NCBI GenBank assembly: GCA_017546665.1
Contig: JAFYSE010000001.1
Span: 1-59,862, forward strand
DNA from: Clostridia bacterium
GTDB taxonomy: Bacteria > Bacillota > Clostridia > Oscillospirales > Acutalibacteraceae
Direction: 5' to 3'
DNA length: 59,862 nt
The position numbers and the translations under genes were made by a program. Below the pieces are notes generated by a model. That model was not told the DNA's origin. It was given only the letters and a program-made list of their open reading frames with translations, and made no database searches. Positions 8,246 to 16,486 of this stretch are shown piece after piece (the first letter of the stretch is position 1; every line of letters starts with the position of its first letter).

Positions 8246-9009
8246 GAGAAATGAACATCCGGAACACTCTTTTTTTCGTTATTTACCCTAATGAAATCAA
8301 AAAAACCATCTGCAAGGACAAAAACACCGGAAAGTTCATAGAGTGCTGAGTAAAAATCATACTTTTCCACACCCTTTGAATTAAGATAATTGTATATTTC
8401 GGGAACAGTAAAGTCCTCCCCTTTGTCTATTATCCATCTCCCATTTTTATTTTCTATTGTCATAGTATTATCATCAAGATTTATGATTATTTCTTCGTCG
8501 GAAGCATTATTTTTCACCACGGGACAAAGGCCTGTCTCCTCTGTTATTTCTTCACATACACATTGGTATTTCTCTGCATTTCCCGTAACTATTGTCAAGG
8601 TGGAGGAATAATCGCAAAGTCTTTTTACAAAATTTATGTCTTCACCTTTCCAATCAATAACGCAAATCGGTAAGGGATGACTTTTCAGCCCATCATTATC
8701 AAGAATCTTAACAAAGGTATTCTCCATCATTCTGCAATACAGTTTATTGCTTTTAAAGAGAACTAAATCATAATGCTTTGGCAATAAATCAGCATTGTTT
8801 GTAACAAGTCTTTTCGAGCATTTCCCTACACACTCGACAATTCTTTGAGCATCTATCTGTCTTTTTCCAATAGATACATTCAATTCATAAAAAGGTGCAC
8901 CCTTATACACACCCACAGTTCTTACATTGTATTCATCCTTTATAAAGTAACCGAAAAGTTTTTCAAAAACATTGTTTTTTCTTTTGGTAATATTAAGAAC
9001 AGTAAACAT
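8242..9009 (-). CDS. Hypothetical protein, 255 aa
   Basis: Not recognised. No signal peptide or membrane segment is evident. A middle stretch (about residues 110-165: PICVIDWKG, then TLTIVTGNAEKY) alternates hydrophobic strands and helices in a Rossmann-like way, but no nucleotide-binding motif is clear. The C-terminal part (about 215-240) is Phe/Tyr-rich. It starts at an ATG seven bases after a GGAGG that is buried in the hairpin following ctpA (9013-9045), so its translation or transcription appears restrained. It ends at the greA promoter. A lineage-specific cytosolic protein is the most that can be said. Confidence 0.6.
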   Translation of the reverse strand: MFTVLNITKRKNNVFEKLFGYFIKDEYNVRTVGVYKGAPFYELNVSIGKRQIDAQRIVECVGKCSKRLVTNNADLLPKHYDLVLFKSNKLYCRMMENTFVKILDNDGLKSHPLPICVIDWKGEDINFVKRLCDYSSTLTIVTGNAEKYQCVCEEITEETGLCPVVKNNASDEEIIINLDDNTMTIENKNGRWIIDKGEDFTVPEIYNYLNSKGVEKYDFYSALYELSGVFVLADGFFDFIRVNNEKKSVPDVHFS

Positions 9010-9046
9010 AAAAATCCCTCCACATTAATTCTATGTGAAGGGATTA
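9009..9046 (-). promoter_or_regulatory. Terminator-like hairpin sequestering a Shine-Dalgarno
   Basis: Minus strand: a 13-pair stem, 5' arm at 9033-9045 and 3' arm at 9013-9025, loop of seven, then a run of Ts ending at the ATG at 9009. It resembles the intrinsic terminator of the ftsEX-M23-ctpA operon. The 3' arm contains the GGAGG that serves the next start codon, so if transcription reads through, the ribosome site is paired. Structure is seen; the regulatory role is inferred. Confidence 0.65.
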
Positions 9047-9054
9047 TCTTTTAT

Positions 9055-10257
9055 TTATTTGTTGGTTAAAATATCCATTGCCTTCTGATACTGTAAATCT
9101 TCTTCAAATGTAATCATTTCAAGTCTTGAATTCTGTTCTGCAGAAAGTTCAACAACAAAATCCGGTTCAAGACCCACATCATTGTAGCTATCACTCTTAT
9201 ACGGAAGAATTTTAGCCACAGTCAAGGCAACTGCACTACCATCATTCAACTCAAAAACCTTTTGCATCGTTCCGTTACCCGCTGTTTTCACACCAACAAG
9301 ACGAGCAAGTCCGAAATCTCTCAAATCACAGGCAAACAATTCTGCTGCACCTGAAGTATTTGAATTCACAAGAACAATAATTGTAAAATTAACACTATCG
9401 GAATCCGAAGCAAAGGTTTCAATAATGTTCCCGTTTTTATCCACAGCAGTTGCGACTGCGTTTGTTCCGTCCGTTGCAACGGGAACAATCAAGTCAATGC
9501 ATTCTACTACATTTCGGATTAATCCTGTATCGTTATTACGAACATCAAAGATTACTGAAACAACATCATTCTTTTTCATATAGTCCAACGCATCTTCAAG
9601 TTCCTTTGCAGTTGTGCTGTAAAATGCGTTGATTTTAATATATCCGACTTCATTCATTACGCTGTAATAAACGGTTTGTGCAGAATATCCTCTTGCAACA
9701 GAAACAGTCTTTTCAGTACCGTTATTTACAAAGGTAACCTGAACATTGGTAAGCTTTGCACCCTCAAGGCTTTGAAGCAACTCTGCATAATTTGAAGATG
9801 TTACCTTAACACCATCAACTGCAGTTATAACATCGCCCTTCTGAATTCCTTGAATATGTGCAGGAGAGCCGGAAGAAACCTCGGAAACATAAATATTATT
9901 ATTTTTGCTATCGTAAACAGCAATAACACCTATGCCAACCTTGTTACCCTTTTCTTCTTCCTTATGCTTTGCATATTCGTCAGGCGTCATATAATAACTG
10001 TATCTGTCACCAATACCGGAAACATATCCATCGGACATCATTGTATTAAGAAGATTTTCATTGATTTCACCGTAATAATTTTTACGGATTAATTCATCAA
10101 TTTCGGAAATGTTGGAATAAACTCCCGAACGTGCTGAAACATCTTTAATGATGTCATTATATATACCCATAGCAACCAACATTGTAACTGTGATTGTCAA
10201 TGCAATAGCAAGGAAAATTAAAGAGATAGCAAGTCCTAATGATATTTTTTTACTCAA
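9055..10257 (-). CDS. S41-family C-terminal processing peptidase-like protein, active site apparently lost
   Basis: A 400-aa protein with an N-terminal membrane anchor (about 8-32), a PDZ domain (about 105-190; PAHIQGIQKGDVI) and an S41 core. In active CtpA/Prc enzymes the dyad is the serine of SASASE and the lysine of GKG, 25 residues apart. Here the aligned positions are Gly303 (TSGAAE) and Asn328 (AGNGTMQ), at exactly that spacing. Ser302 and Lys324 lie nearby, so a shifted dyad is not excluded, but a pseudoprotease is likely. It ends the operon ftsE-ftsX-M23-ctpA; in Bacillus ctpB also lies near ftsEX. It may act as a scaffold or PDZ adaptor. Confidence 0.85.
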   Translation of the reverse strand: MSKKISLGLAISLIFLAIALTITVTMLVAMGIYNDIIKDVSARSGVYSNISEIDELIRKNYYGEINENLLNTMMSDGYVSGIGDRYSYYMTPDEYAKHKEEEKGNKVGIGVIAVYDSKNNNIYVSEVSSGSPAHIQGIQKGDVITAVDGVKVTSSNYAELLQSLEGAKLTNVQVTFVNNGTEKTVSVARGYSAQTVYYSVMNEVGYIKINAFYSTTAKELEDALDYMKKNDVVSVIFDVRNNDTGLIRNVVECIDLIVPVATDGTNAVATAVDKNGNIIETFASDSDSVNFTIIVLVNSNTSGAAELFACDLRDFGLARLVGVKTAGNGTMQKVFELNDGSAVALTVAKILPYKSDSYNDVGLEPDFVVELSAEQNSRLEMITFEEDLQYQKAMDILTNK

Positions 10258-10290
10258 AGGACATCATCCTTTACTGTTATTTTCGCCAAC

Positions 10291-11652
10291 TTAATAAACA
10301 AGTGGTGATGGTAAATAGATTTCAGGATTTACTCTATTACCATTAAGACGCATCTCGAAATGGAGATGAGAACCTGCAACCGGATTAGCAGCCGTTGGAC
10401 GTGGCCAACAGTTACCTGTATTACCGAGAATACCGATTACCTGACCTTGAACAACTTTATCACCAACATCATAATATCTTGCATCCATGTGAGCATAAAG
10501 TGAGCTCAAACCGTTACCGTGGTCAATGTTAATATAATGACCGTAGCTTGATGAAGAATAGGTTGATTTTGTCACCGTACCCGATGCAACTGCATAAATT
10601 TTTGCACCCTTTGATGTGTAATATGTCTGACCATTTACAACTCTGTTTGCAGGAGCACAAAAATCGACTGAAGCTGTACCACGAGAAATATGTTCTGCAT
10701 AGGTAGCAGAGTAATAAACTGACTTATCCTGAATAGGACTGATAATACCCTTTGATGAAACCTTAAAATTATGGTTTACATTACCATTATCAACAACACC
10801 ACTACCTGATGAACCATTATTTCCGATTTCCTTGTCAAGTGCTGCAGAATATTCTGCTTTTTCTTTTTCAGCCTGTGCTAACAACTGCTGATAGTAAGCA
10901 CTATTCTGGTTATAGGTAGCAATAATCTTATTCTGTTCCTTGATATTTTTCTCATTTCGAGCCTGAGTTGCTTCCAACTCATTCATCTTACCATTGAACA
11001 CCTTCATCTCAGCGTTATACACTTCACGGTCGCTGATAATTGCAGCCTGTTTTTCTTCGTTTTCGGCACGTTTTGCATCCAAATCCTGAATAAGCTTATT
11101 TAATTCTTTAATTTGATTCTGCAAATCCTCAACAACTTCATTGTCGTGCTTTGAAACCTGACGAAGAAGTTCACTACGTGCAAGGAAATCTGAAAAGTCA
11201 GTAGCATTAAGGAAGATTTCCAATTCAGATGTCTCACCTGCTATGTATGCTGCACGAAGTCTTTTTGCAAGAAGTTCACGAGTATTCTCGATTTCCTTAT
11301 CCTGCTCATTCTTCTTTTCTTCTGTTTCCTTAATTTCCTTTTCAAGCACCTTTATTCTTTCTTCGTACTCGTTAATCTGTTTTGTTAACTCGTTGATTTT
11401 AGTACGAATTGGAGCCATTTCCTTTTCAAGCGCCTGAACCTTCTCGTCAATAGCCTTACTCTGCTCCTGAAGTGCTTTAAGCTTTTCTTTAGCGTTTGCC
11501 TGTCCCTTTGAGGCATCAGCAATCTGCTGTTCATATTTATTAATATCAGCCTCAATTTCGGCAATAGTCTTTGCAGGAGCAGTAAATGGAATAGTTGTTA
11601 AAAGTATAGTCAATGAACAGATTACTGCAAATATTTTTGTACTAATCTTCAC
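10291..11652 (-). CDS. Secreted coiled-coil M23 (LytM-domain) protein, EnvC-like
   Basis: A signal peptide (about 1-27, MKISTKIFAVICS) is followed by a long coiled coil (about 28-265, rich in K/E/Q heptads), a short Ser/Gly linker and a C-terminal M23 domain (about 305-445). EnvC of E. coli, and CwlO of Bacillus with another catalytic domain, share this layout and are controlled by FtsEX. The M23 ligand motif HxxxD reads TASVD, so the first zinc histidine is replaced by Thr, while the later HLH and YAHMD are kept. Like EnvC it may therefore be an activator rather than a hydrolase. Its start overlaps the ftsX end by 11 bases. Confidence 0.88.
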   Translation of the reverse strand: MKISTKIFAVICSLTILLTTIPFTAPAKTIAEIEADINKYEQQIADASKGQANAKEKLKALQEQSKAIDEKVQALEKEMAPIRTKINELTKQINEYEERIKVLEKEIKETEEKKNEQDKEIENTRELLAKRLRAAYIAGETSELEIFLNATDFSDFLARSELLRQVSKHDNEVVEDLQNQIKELNKLIQDLDAKRAENEEKQAAIISDREVYNAEMKVFNGKMNELEATQARNEKNIKEQNKIIATYNQNSAYYQQLLAQAEKEKAEYSAALDKEIGNNGSSGSGVVDNGNVNHNFKVSSKGIISPIQDKSVYYSATYAEHISRGTASVDFCAPANRVVNGQTYYTSKGAKIYAVASGTVTKSTYSSSSYGHYINIDHGNGLSSLYAHMDARYYDVGDKVVQGQVIGILGNTGNCWPRPTAANPVAGSHLHFEMRLNGNRVNPEIYLPSPLVY

Positions 11653-12547
11653 TTACAACGCTCCCTTGCTCTTTAAGATATTTGCCCATTGAAATAAGGC
11701 TTCCTACTGAACCGGTGAACATACCAATTCCCATAAATATTAATAAAATGTAACCTGCATACTGAAGGAATCCAATCGGTGTAAACAATGCCAAAAGGTC
11801 TTTGAACACATATACCACACCACGATAAAGTCCTGCCAGCACGCCAAATGACACAAGGCTGGAAATTATACCGATTACAACACCTTCAACCATAAATGGC
11901 CAACGGATGAACCAGTTTGTTGCACCAACAGCCTTCATAATGCTGATTTCAAGTTTTCTTGAGAACATTGTAATTCTTATTGTGTTTGCAATAATGAACA
12001 ATGAAACAATAAATAGAAGTGCAACCATACCTGCAATAACAATGGTTACTGCCTGACGAATATTCACAAGCTTATCTGCAACGTCACCATTTTCACGGAC
12101 TGTTTCAACGTTATTAAGTGAACGCAAATCAGTAACGGTATCTTTGAAATATGCCATATCCTTTACTGAAATTTTAAATGCATCCGGAAGTGGGTTTTCC
12201 ATATCTTTAAGCAATTCTGCGTCGCTACCCATATCCTCTAACTGTGCTGCAAAAGCTTCTTCCTTTGAAACGAAAACAATATTCTGAACATTGTCCATTG
12301 AATTAATGCTTTCTTCCATTCTGTTTATGTCGTCATCACTTGTTCCGTCCTGAATGTAAACCATAATAACATTCTGGCTTTCAATATTATCAAGTAACGC
12401 ATTGATATTGAAGAAAAGCATTGCACCAAGACCGATAATTACAAGACACGCCATAAGAACAGTAATTGACGCCAATGACATAAGTCTGTTTACCCAGACA
12501 TTACGGAAGCCTTCTTTTGTAAGATAACCTAAACTTGCACCCTTCAT
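11642..12547 (-). CDS. ftsX: Cell-division ABC transporter permease FtsX
   Basis: A 301-aa membrane protein with the FtsX layout: one N-terminal membrane segment (about 22-45), an extracellular domain of about 110 residues (about 50-165, NVIMVYIQDGTSDDD), then three segments (about 170-195, 220-243, 270-290). The conserved EISIMKAVGATNWFIRWPF links the segments. FtsX couples cytosolic FtsE ATPase cycles to activation of a wall hydrolase outside, presumably the M23 protein encoded next. Its start overlaps the ftsE stop by four bases. Confidence 0.95.
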   Translation of the reverse strand: MKGASLGYLTKEGFRNVWVNRLMSLASITVLMACLVIIGLGAMLFFNINALLDNIESQNVIMVYIQDGTSDDDINRMEESINSMDNVQNIVFVSKEEAFAAQLEDMGSDAELLKDMENPLPDAFKISVKDMAYFKDTVTDLRSLNNVETVRENGDVADKLVNIRQAVTIVIAGMVALLFIVSLFIIANTIRITMFSRKLEISIMKAVGATNWFIRWPFMVEGVVIGIISSLVSFGVLAGLYRGVVYVFKDLLALFTPIGFLQYAGYILLIFMGIGMFTGSVGSLISMGKYLKEQGSVVSED

Positions 12548-13491
12548 TCAGCGTCACCTCCATTCACATCTTCTGCAACTTCTGTTGCAACAGGCTCGTC
12601 CACACCGTAAGTTTTCATAAATTCTTCCAACTCACGGTCACTATTTGGCTGAACATAGAAGGATGTTGCAGGTTTTTCCTCGTTGTATTCAACTGCCTTT
12701 ACTTCTTCACGGAACTGTGTTGCGTCCTCTAAAAGTTCCTGTTCAACTGCTTCTTTAAGCTCTGCCTGAGTTTCATATACTATTGTTTCTTCAACAACCT
12801 CACGGCTAACTACTTCTTCCTTCTGCTTTTCTGCAGTATCGGAAACAACCTCGCCCTGATTAATTGTAATTACACGATGATTAAAACGACGAACAAGCTC
12901 ATGCTCATGGGTAACCATAACAACAGTTGTACCATTAGCGTTGATATGGTTGAGCAAGTCAACAATTTCATAAGACATTTCAGGGTCGATATTACCTGTT
13001 GGCTCGTCAGCTATAATAATTCCCGCATTATTAACAAGGGCACGAGCCAAAGCTACACGCTGTTGCTCACCACCTGAAAGCTGGGTTGGTAACTGTCTTG
13101 CCTTTGAATTAAGTCCCACAAGGCTTAAAACATAAGGAACTCTCTTGCTGATTTCCTTTTCCTTTGCACCGATAACACGCATTGCGAATGCAACGTTATC
13201 ATAAACTGTCATTGTAGGAATAAGACGGAAATCCTGGAAAACAATACCCATTGTTCTACGGAATTTTGGGATATCTCTTTTCTTAATCTTGTTAAGGTCA
13301 TAGTTATTGATAACAACAGAGCCACTATTTGGCACCTGTTCACGCATAATTATTTTAAGAAATGTACTCTTACCTGCACCGGACGCACCAACAATGAATA
13401 CAAACTCACCGTCGTGGATTGTTATTGAAACATCCTTAAGGGCATTTGTACCATTATCGTATGTTTTTGAAACATGTTTAAATTCAATCAC
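12544..13491 (-). CDS. ftsE: Cell-division ATP-binding protein FtsE with acidic C-terminal extension
   Basis: ABC ATPase partner of FtsX. The Walker A is GASGAGKST, the signature [15 protein letters not shown] and the Walker [13 protein letters not shown]. The ABC domain ends near residue 220; FtsE is normally about 225-230 aa, but here roughly 90 acidic residues follow ([14 protein letters not shown], ending VNGGDAE), an unusual cytosolic tail. A GTG start at 13491 is chosen over an ATG seven codons upstream because AAGGAAAAGG stands eight bases before the GTG and the product then begins with the canonical IEFKHVSK. It heads the ftsEX operon. Confidence 0.93.
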   Translation of the reverse strand: MIEFKHVSKTYDNGTNALKDVSITIHDGEFVFIVGASGAGKSTFLKIIMREQVPNSGSVVINNYDLNKIKKRDIPKFRRTMGIVFQDFRLIPTMTVYDNVAFAMRVIGAKEKEISKRVPYVLSLVGLNSKARQLPTQLSGGEQQRVALARALVNNAGIIIADEPTGNIDPEMSYEIVDLLNHINANGTTVVMVTHEHELVRRFNHRVITINQGEVVSDTAEKQKEEVVSREVVEETIVYETQAELKEAVEQELLEDATQFREEVKAVEYNEEKPATSFYVQPNSDRELEEFMKTYGVDEPVATEVAEDVNGGDAE

Positions 13492-13576
13492 GATATGCAC
13501 CTTTTCCTTCATAATTTATTCTAAAAAATTAACTGATTTCAAGCACAACAACACACAATTAGTCATTGTTGGTCAC

Positions 13577-13604
13577 ATTATACCACAAAATATTGTATTT
13601 GTAA
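13577..13604 (-). promoter_or_regulatory. Promoter of the ftsEX operon
   Basis: Minus strand -35 TTACAA (13599-13604), 16-base spacer, -10 TATAAT (13577-13582), about 85 bases before the ftsE start. Confidence 0.65.
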
Positions 13605-13683
13605 CGTTTTTTAAAAAAAGTTAATATTTATCGTTGTTTTGCACAAATAGAAATGCATATTATTGTTCGTTTTGTATAAGGCA

Positions 13684-13718
13684 CAAAATAAGACGAGGTT
13701 TATCACCTCGCCTTATTG
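13684..13718 (-). terminator. Terminator after the leucine-rich-repeat gene
   Basis: Minus strand: 13-pair stem starting AATAAGGCGAGG (arms 13705-13717 and 13687-13699, one G-T pair) followed by TTTTG. It closes the single-gene transcript of the repeat protein. Confidence 0.8.
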
Positions 13719-13723
13719 TAATA

Positions 13724-16075
13724 TTATTCAATTATCATTTTTCCGTCAGCATCAAAGTTGTACCAACCCACTTTAAGGTCTGTTCCTTCTACAAATCTCT
13801 GGCTCAAATAAATTCTCTTATTTTTTGCAAGTTTGTGAGAATCGTTAATAAAGTAGTAGTCACCTTCAAATTCTACAAGCTGATATGCTTTTAATCTTAC
13901 ATTATCCTTGTAGAAATAGTCACCAACTGGACCATTGAGATATACCATTTTACCATCTGCATCAAACTCGTAGTAACCTACTTTAAGGTCAGTACCTTCA
14001 ACAAATCTCTCGCTCAAATAAATTCTCTTGTTTTTAGCAAGTTTGTGAGAGTCGTTGATGAAGTAATAGTCACCTTCAAATTCTACAAGTTGGTATGCTT
14101 TTAATCTTACATTATCCTTGTAGAAATAGTCACCAACAGGACCATTGAGATATACCATTTTACCTTCTGCATCGAACTCGTAGTAACCTACTTTAATGTC
14201 TGTACCTTCTACAAATCTTTCACTCAAATAAATTCTCTTGTTCTTTGCAATTTTATGACCATCATTAATAAAGTAGTAATTTCCTTCGAATTCTACAAGC
14301 TGATATGCTTTTTGTCTTACATTATCTTTGTAGAAATAGTCACCAACTGGACCATTTAAAAGAATCATTTTACCTTCTGCATCAAAGTCGTAATAGCCTA
14401 CTTTAAGGTTTGTGCCTTCAACAAATCTCTCGCTTAAGTAGATTCTCTTGTTCTTTGCAATTTTGTGACCGTCATTGATAAAGTAGTAGTCACCCTCAAA
14501 TTCCACAAGCTGATATGCTTTTTGTCTTACATCGTTTATATAGAAGTAATCGCCATCAATGCCCGTGAATTTATCAGGGTCAATGTAGTTATAATGAATT
14601 GTTGCATTGAGTAATGGGTCGTTAGCATTTTCTGCGTTATCAATTGATATGTTATCCCATTCATTCTCTGTACCTGTATAATAAACATCTGTAAGCTTTG
14701 CACATTCATAAAACGCATAAGCACCAATGGTTGTTACGCTGTCAGGAATTATTATACTTTCAAGACTTTCGCAATAGCCAAACACACTTTCACCGATTGT
14801 AGTTACACCACTATATATTTCAACATTTGTAAGACTATTACACATCGCAAACGCACCACTACCAATTGCGTTAACACTACCTGGTATTGTCAAATCCATG
14901 AGATTGGTGCAATTGTAAAATGCCAATTCACCAATATATTTTACACTTCCAGGAATTGTTACACTTGCCAGCCTTTCACATGAAGAAAATGCATAATCAC
15001 CTATTGTTGTTACACTATTAGGGATTGTTACACTTGTAAGACTAGAACAATGACTAAATGCACTATTTCCTATTATTGTTACGCTATCAGAGAATGTTAT
15101 ATTTGTTAGTCTTTCGCACCCACTAAATGCAACAGCACCAATTGTTGTTACACTATCAGGAATTGAAAGTTGAGAAAGATTTGAACAATTTGAAAATGCC
15201 GCAGTACCAATTGATGTTACACTATTAGGAATTGTTGCACTTATAAGGTTTGTACAGTTATTAAATGTACCAACACCAATTGTTGTAACACCGTTATCTA
15301 TAACACCATATTTTATGTTTTCCTTGTAATCTGCCCAAGGAGTTTTTGTTATTGTATAATCATCCATAGCACCTGTGCCTGAAATGGTCAAAGTGCCCGT
15401 TGATGGGTCAAATTCCCAAGTAACATTTTCACCACAAGCACCTGATGGGTTAGAAGCGTTGGCAAAATGAATTGTCGCATTGAGTAATGGGTCGTTACCA
15501 ACGTATGTGTTATCAATTGATATGTTATTCCATTCGTCCTCTGTACCTGAATAATAAACATCTGTGAGACTATAGCAACCAAAAAATGCACCATCACCGA
15601 TTGTTGTTACACTATTAGGAATTGTTATTGTTTCAAGACTGGTAGCATTAAATACACCTACTCCAATTGTTGTAACACCTGCTGGGATGTTTATTTCTTT
15701 AAGTGCATAACAAGAGTCAAACGCACAATCATTGATTGTTGTTACAGTTTCAGGAATGGTTGCTCTTTCAAGATTAGGAAGTTCAAAAAAAGCCCAACAT
15801 CCGATTGAAGTTACACCATCATTGATAATAACCTTTTTAATATCTTCACGATACTCCTCCCAAGGATGGTCGTAAAGATTGTAGTCATCCATCGCACCTG
15901 TACCGGAAATGGTTAATGTGCCTGTTGATGGGTCAAATTCCCAAGTGAGATTTTCACCACAAGTGCCCGATGTTTCTAAATCTTCTGCACTTGCTGTAAT
16001 ACTTGACATTGGAATAATGGTAACCACCATTAACAATGCCAGAAAAACTGATAAAATTTTACTGATTTTTTTCAT
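13724..16075 (-). CDS. Secreted BspA-like leucine-rich-repeat protein with C-terminal cell-wall-type repeats
   Basis: A 783-aa surface protein. A signal peptide (about 1-30, ending ITASAED) leads into two GTLTISGTGAMDDY blocks (about 35-75 and 215-260), each followed by BspA-type LRRs of about 23 residues with the motif SVTTIGDYAFSSC or similar, up to about residue 495. From about residue 508 come four repeats of 70 residues (GDYFYKDNVR, then YYFINDGHK, then FDAEGKM), rich in aromatic residues and glycine like choline- or glucan-binding modules. Such proteins bind host matrix, other bacteria or wall polymers; the ligand here is unknown. It is a monocistronic gene with its own promoter and terminator. 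Confidence 0.88.
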   Translation of the reverse strand: MKKISKILSVFLALLMVVTIIPMSSITASAEDLETSGTCGENLTWEFDPSTGTLTISGTGAMDDYNLYDHPWEEYREDIKKVIINDGVTSIGCWAFFELPNLERATIPETVTTINDCAFDSCYALKEINIPAGVTTIGVGVFNATSLETITIPNSVTTIGDGAFFGCYSLTDVYYSGTEDEWNNISIDNTYVGNDPLLNATIHFANASNPSGACGENVTWEFDPSTGTLTISGTGAMDDYTITKTPWADYKENIKYGVIDNGVTTIGVGTFNNCTNLISATIPNSVTSIGTAAFSNCSNLSQLSIPDSVTTIGAVAFSGCERLTNITFSDSVTIIGNSAFSHCSSLTSVTIPNSVTTIGDYAFSSCERLASVTIPGSVKYIGELAFYNCTNLMDLTIPGSVNAIGSGAFAMCNSLTNVEIYSGVTTIGESVFGYCESLESIIIPDSVTTIGAYAFYECAKLTDVYYTGTENEWDNISIDNAENANDPLLNATIHYNYIDPDKFTGIDGDYFYINDVRQKAYQLVEFEGDYYFINDGHKIAKNKRIYLSERFVEGTNLKVGYYDFDAEGKMILLNGPVGDYFYKDNVRQKAYQLVEFEGNYYFINDGHKIAKNKRIYLSERFVEGTDIKVGYYEFDAEGKMVYLNGPVGDYFYKDNVRLKAYQLVEFEGDYYFINDSHKLAKNKRIYLSERFVEGTDLKVGYYEFDADGKMVYLNGPVGDYFYKDNVRLKAYQLVEFEGDYYFINDSHKLAKNKRIYLSQRFVEGTDLKVGWYNFDADGKMIIE
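13727..14554 (-). repeat. Four tandem 210-base coding repeats
   Basis: The 3' end of the repeat-protein gene consists of copies at 14345-14554, 14135-14344, 13925-14134 and a last, shortened one at 13727-13924 (198 bases). They are nearly identical at DNA level, differing by scattered substitutions (for example GHKI versus SHKL), so they look recently expanded and could change in number by recombination. Confidence 0.9.
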
Positions 16076-16104
16076 AAAATCATCTCCAAAAATAATGTAA
16101 GTTT

Positions 16105-16133
16105 ATGGTAGCACATAATTTTGTTTTTTGCAA
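16105..16133 (-). promoter_or_regulatory. Promoter of the leucine-rich-repeat gene
   Basis: Minus strand -35 TTGCAA (16128-16133), 17-base spacer, -10 TACCAT (16105-16110). A GGAGATGA Shine-Dalgarno follows before the ATG at 16075. Confidence 0.6.
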
Positions 16134-16149
16134 GAAAATTAATCTATAG

Positions 16150-16388
16150 TAGACGACATACCATATTAGGCATATCAACAAATTGGGGGTTGTTGATATG
16201 TTTCGTTTATTCAATTTAGGCTCCCCTTGTCAGGGCGCGAGTGTCCAGTGGACGCTGAATTAGCGCTGTCTGAGCCGGCAGGCAAGTAGTGGAGCTGTCG
16301 CGTAGCGACTGAGGGGTAGTCAGTTTATATGTCGTCTATCTCTCCCTCAGTCTCACTTCGTTCGCCAGCTCCCTCGTCAGAGGGAGCC
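16150..16388. repeat. Composite inverted-repeat element (MITE-like)
   Basis: The 411-base gap between the repeat-protein gene and the regulator gene holds no ORF but much structure. A perfect 11-base inverted repeat TAGACGACATA lies at 16150-16160 and 16328-16338. A perfect 11-pair hairpin CATATCAACAA / TTGTTGATATG lies at 16171-16200. GGCTCCC ends at 16219 and 16388 point inward. The right end, read minus, is GGCTCCCTCTGACGAGGGAG and continues to ACTGAGGGAGAG; the left end has GGAGCTGTCGCGTAGCGACT and GAGGGG, so two diverged copies of one unit face each other, the left one interrupted by extra GC-rich hairpins. The GC content stands out from its surroundings. It resembles non-autonomous repeats of gut Clostridia. 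Confidence 0.75.
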
Positions 16389-16453
16389 AAGAATAACAAA
16401 TCAATTTTGTTAGACAAATTCAAATTTGTTGCAAAACCATAACAAAAATATGC

Positions 16454-16484
16454 AAAAAAGGAGTTCCGGACGGAACTCCTTGTA
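16454..16484 (-). terminator. Strong terminator after the PucR-like regulator
   Basis: Minus strand: perfect 11-pair stem AAGGAGTTCCG / CGGAACTCCTT with a two-base apex, then TTTTT. It lies just after the stop at 16487. Confidence 0.88.
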
Positions 16485-16486
16485 TT

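Noticed and set aside
13727..14554. Regularly spaced repeats that could be taken for a CRISPR array
   Set aside because: The 210-base units are in frame, continuous with an LRR gene and encode a 70-residue protein repeat; there are no short repeats with unique spacers.
16150..16388. A riboswitch or structured RNA leader
   Set aside because: The region lies downstream of one gene's terminator and upstream of another gene's end, not in a leader; its architecture matches inverted repeat copies.
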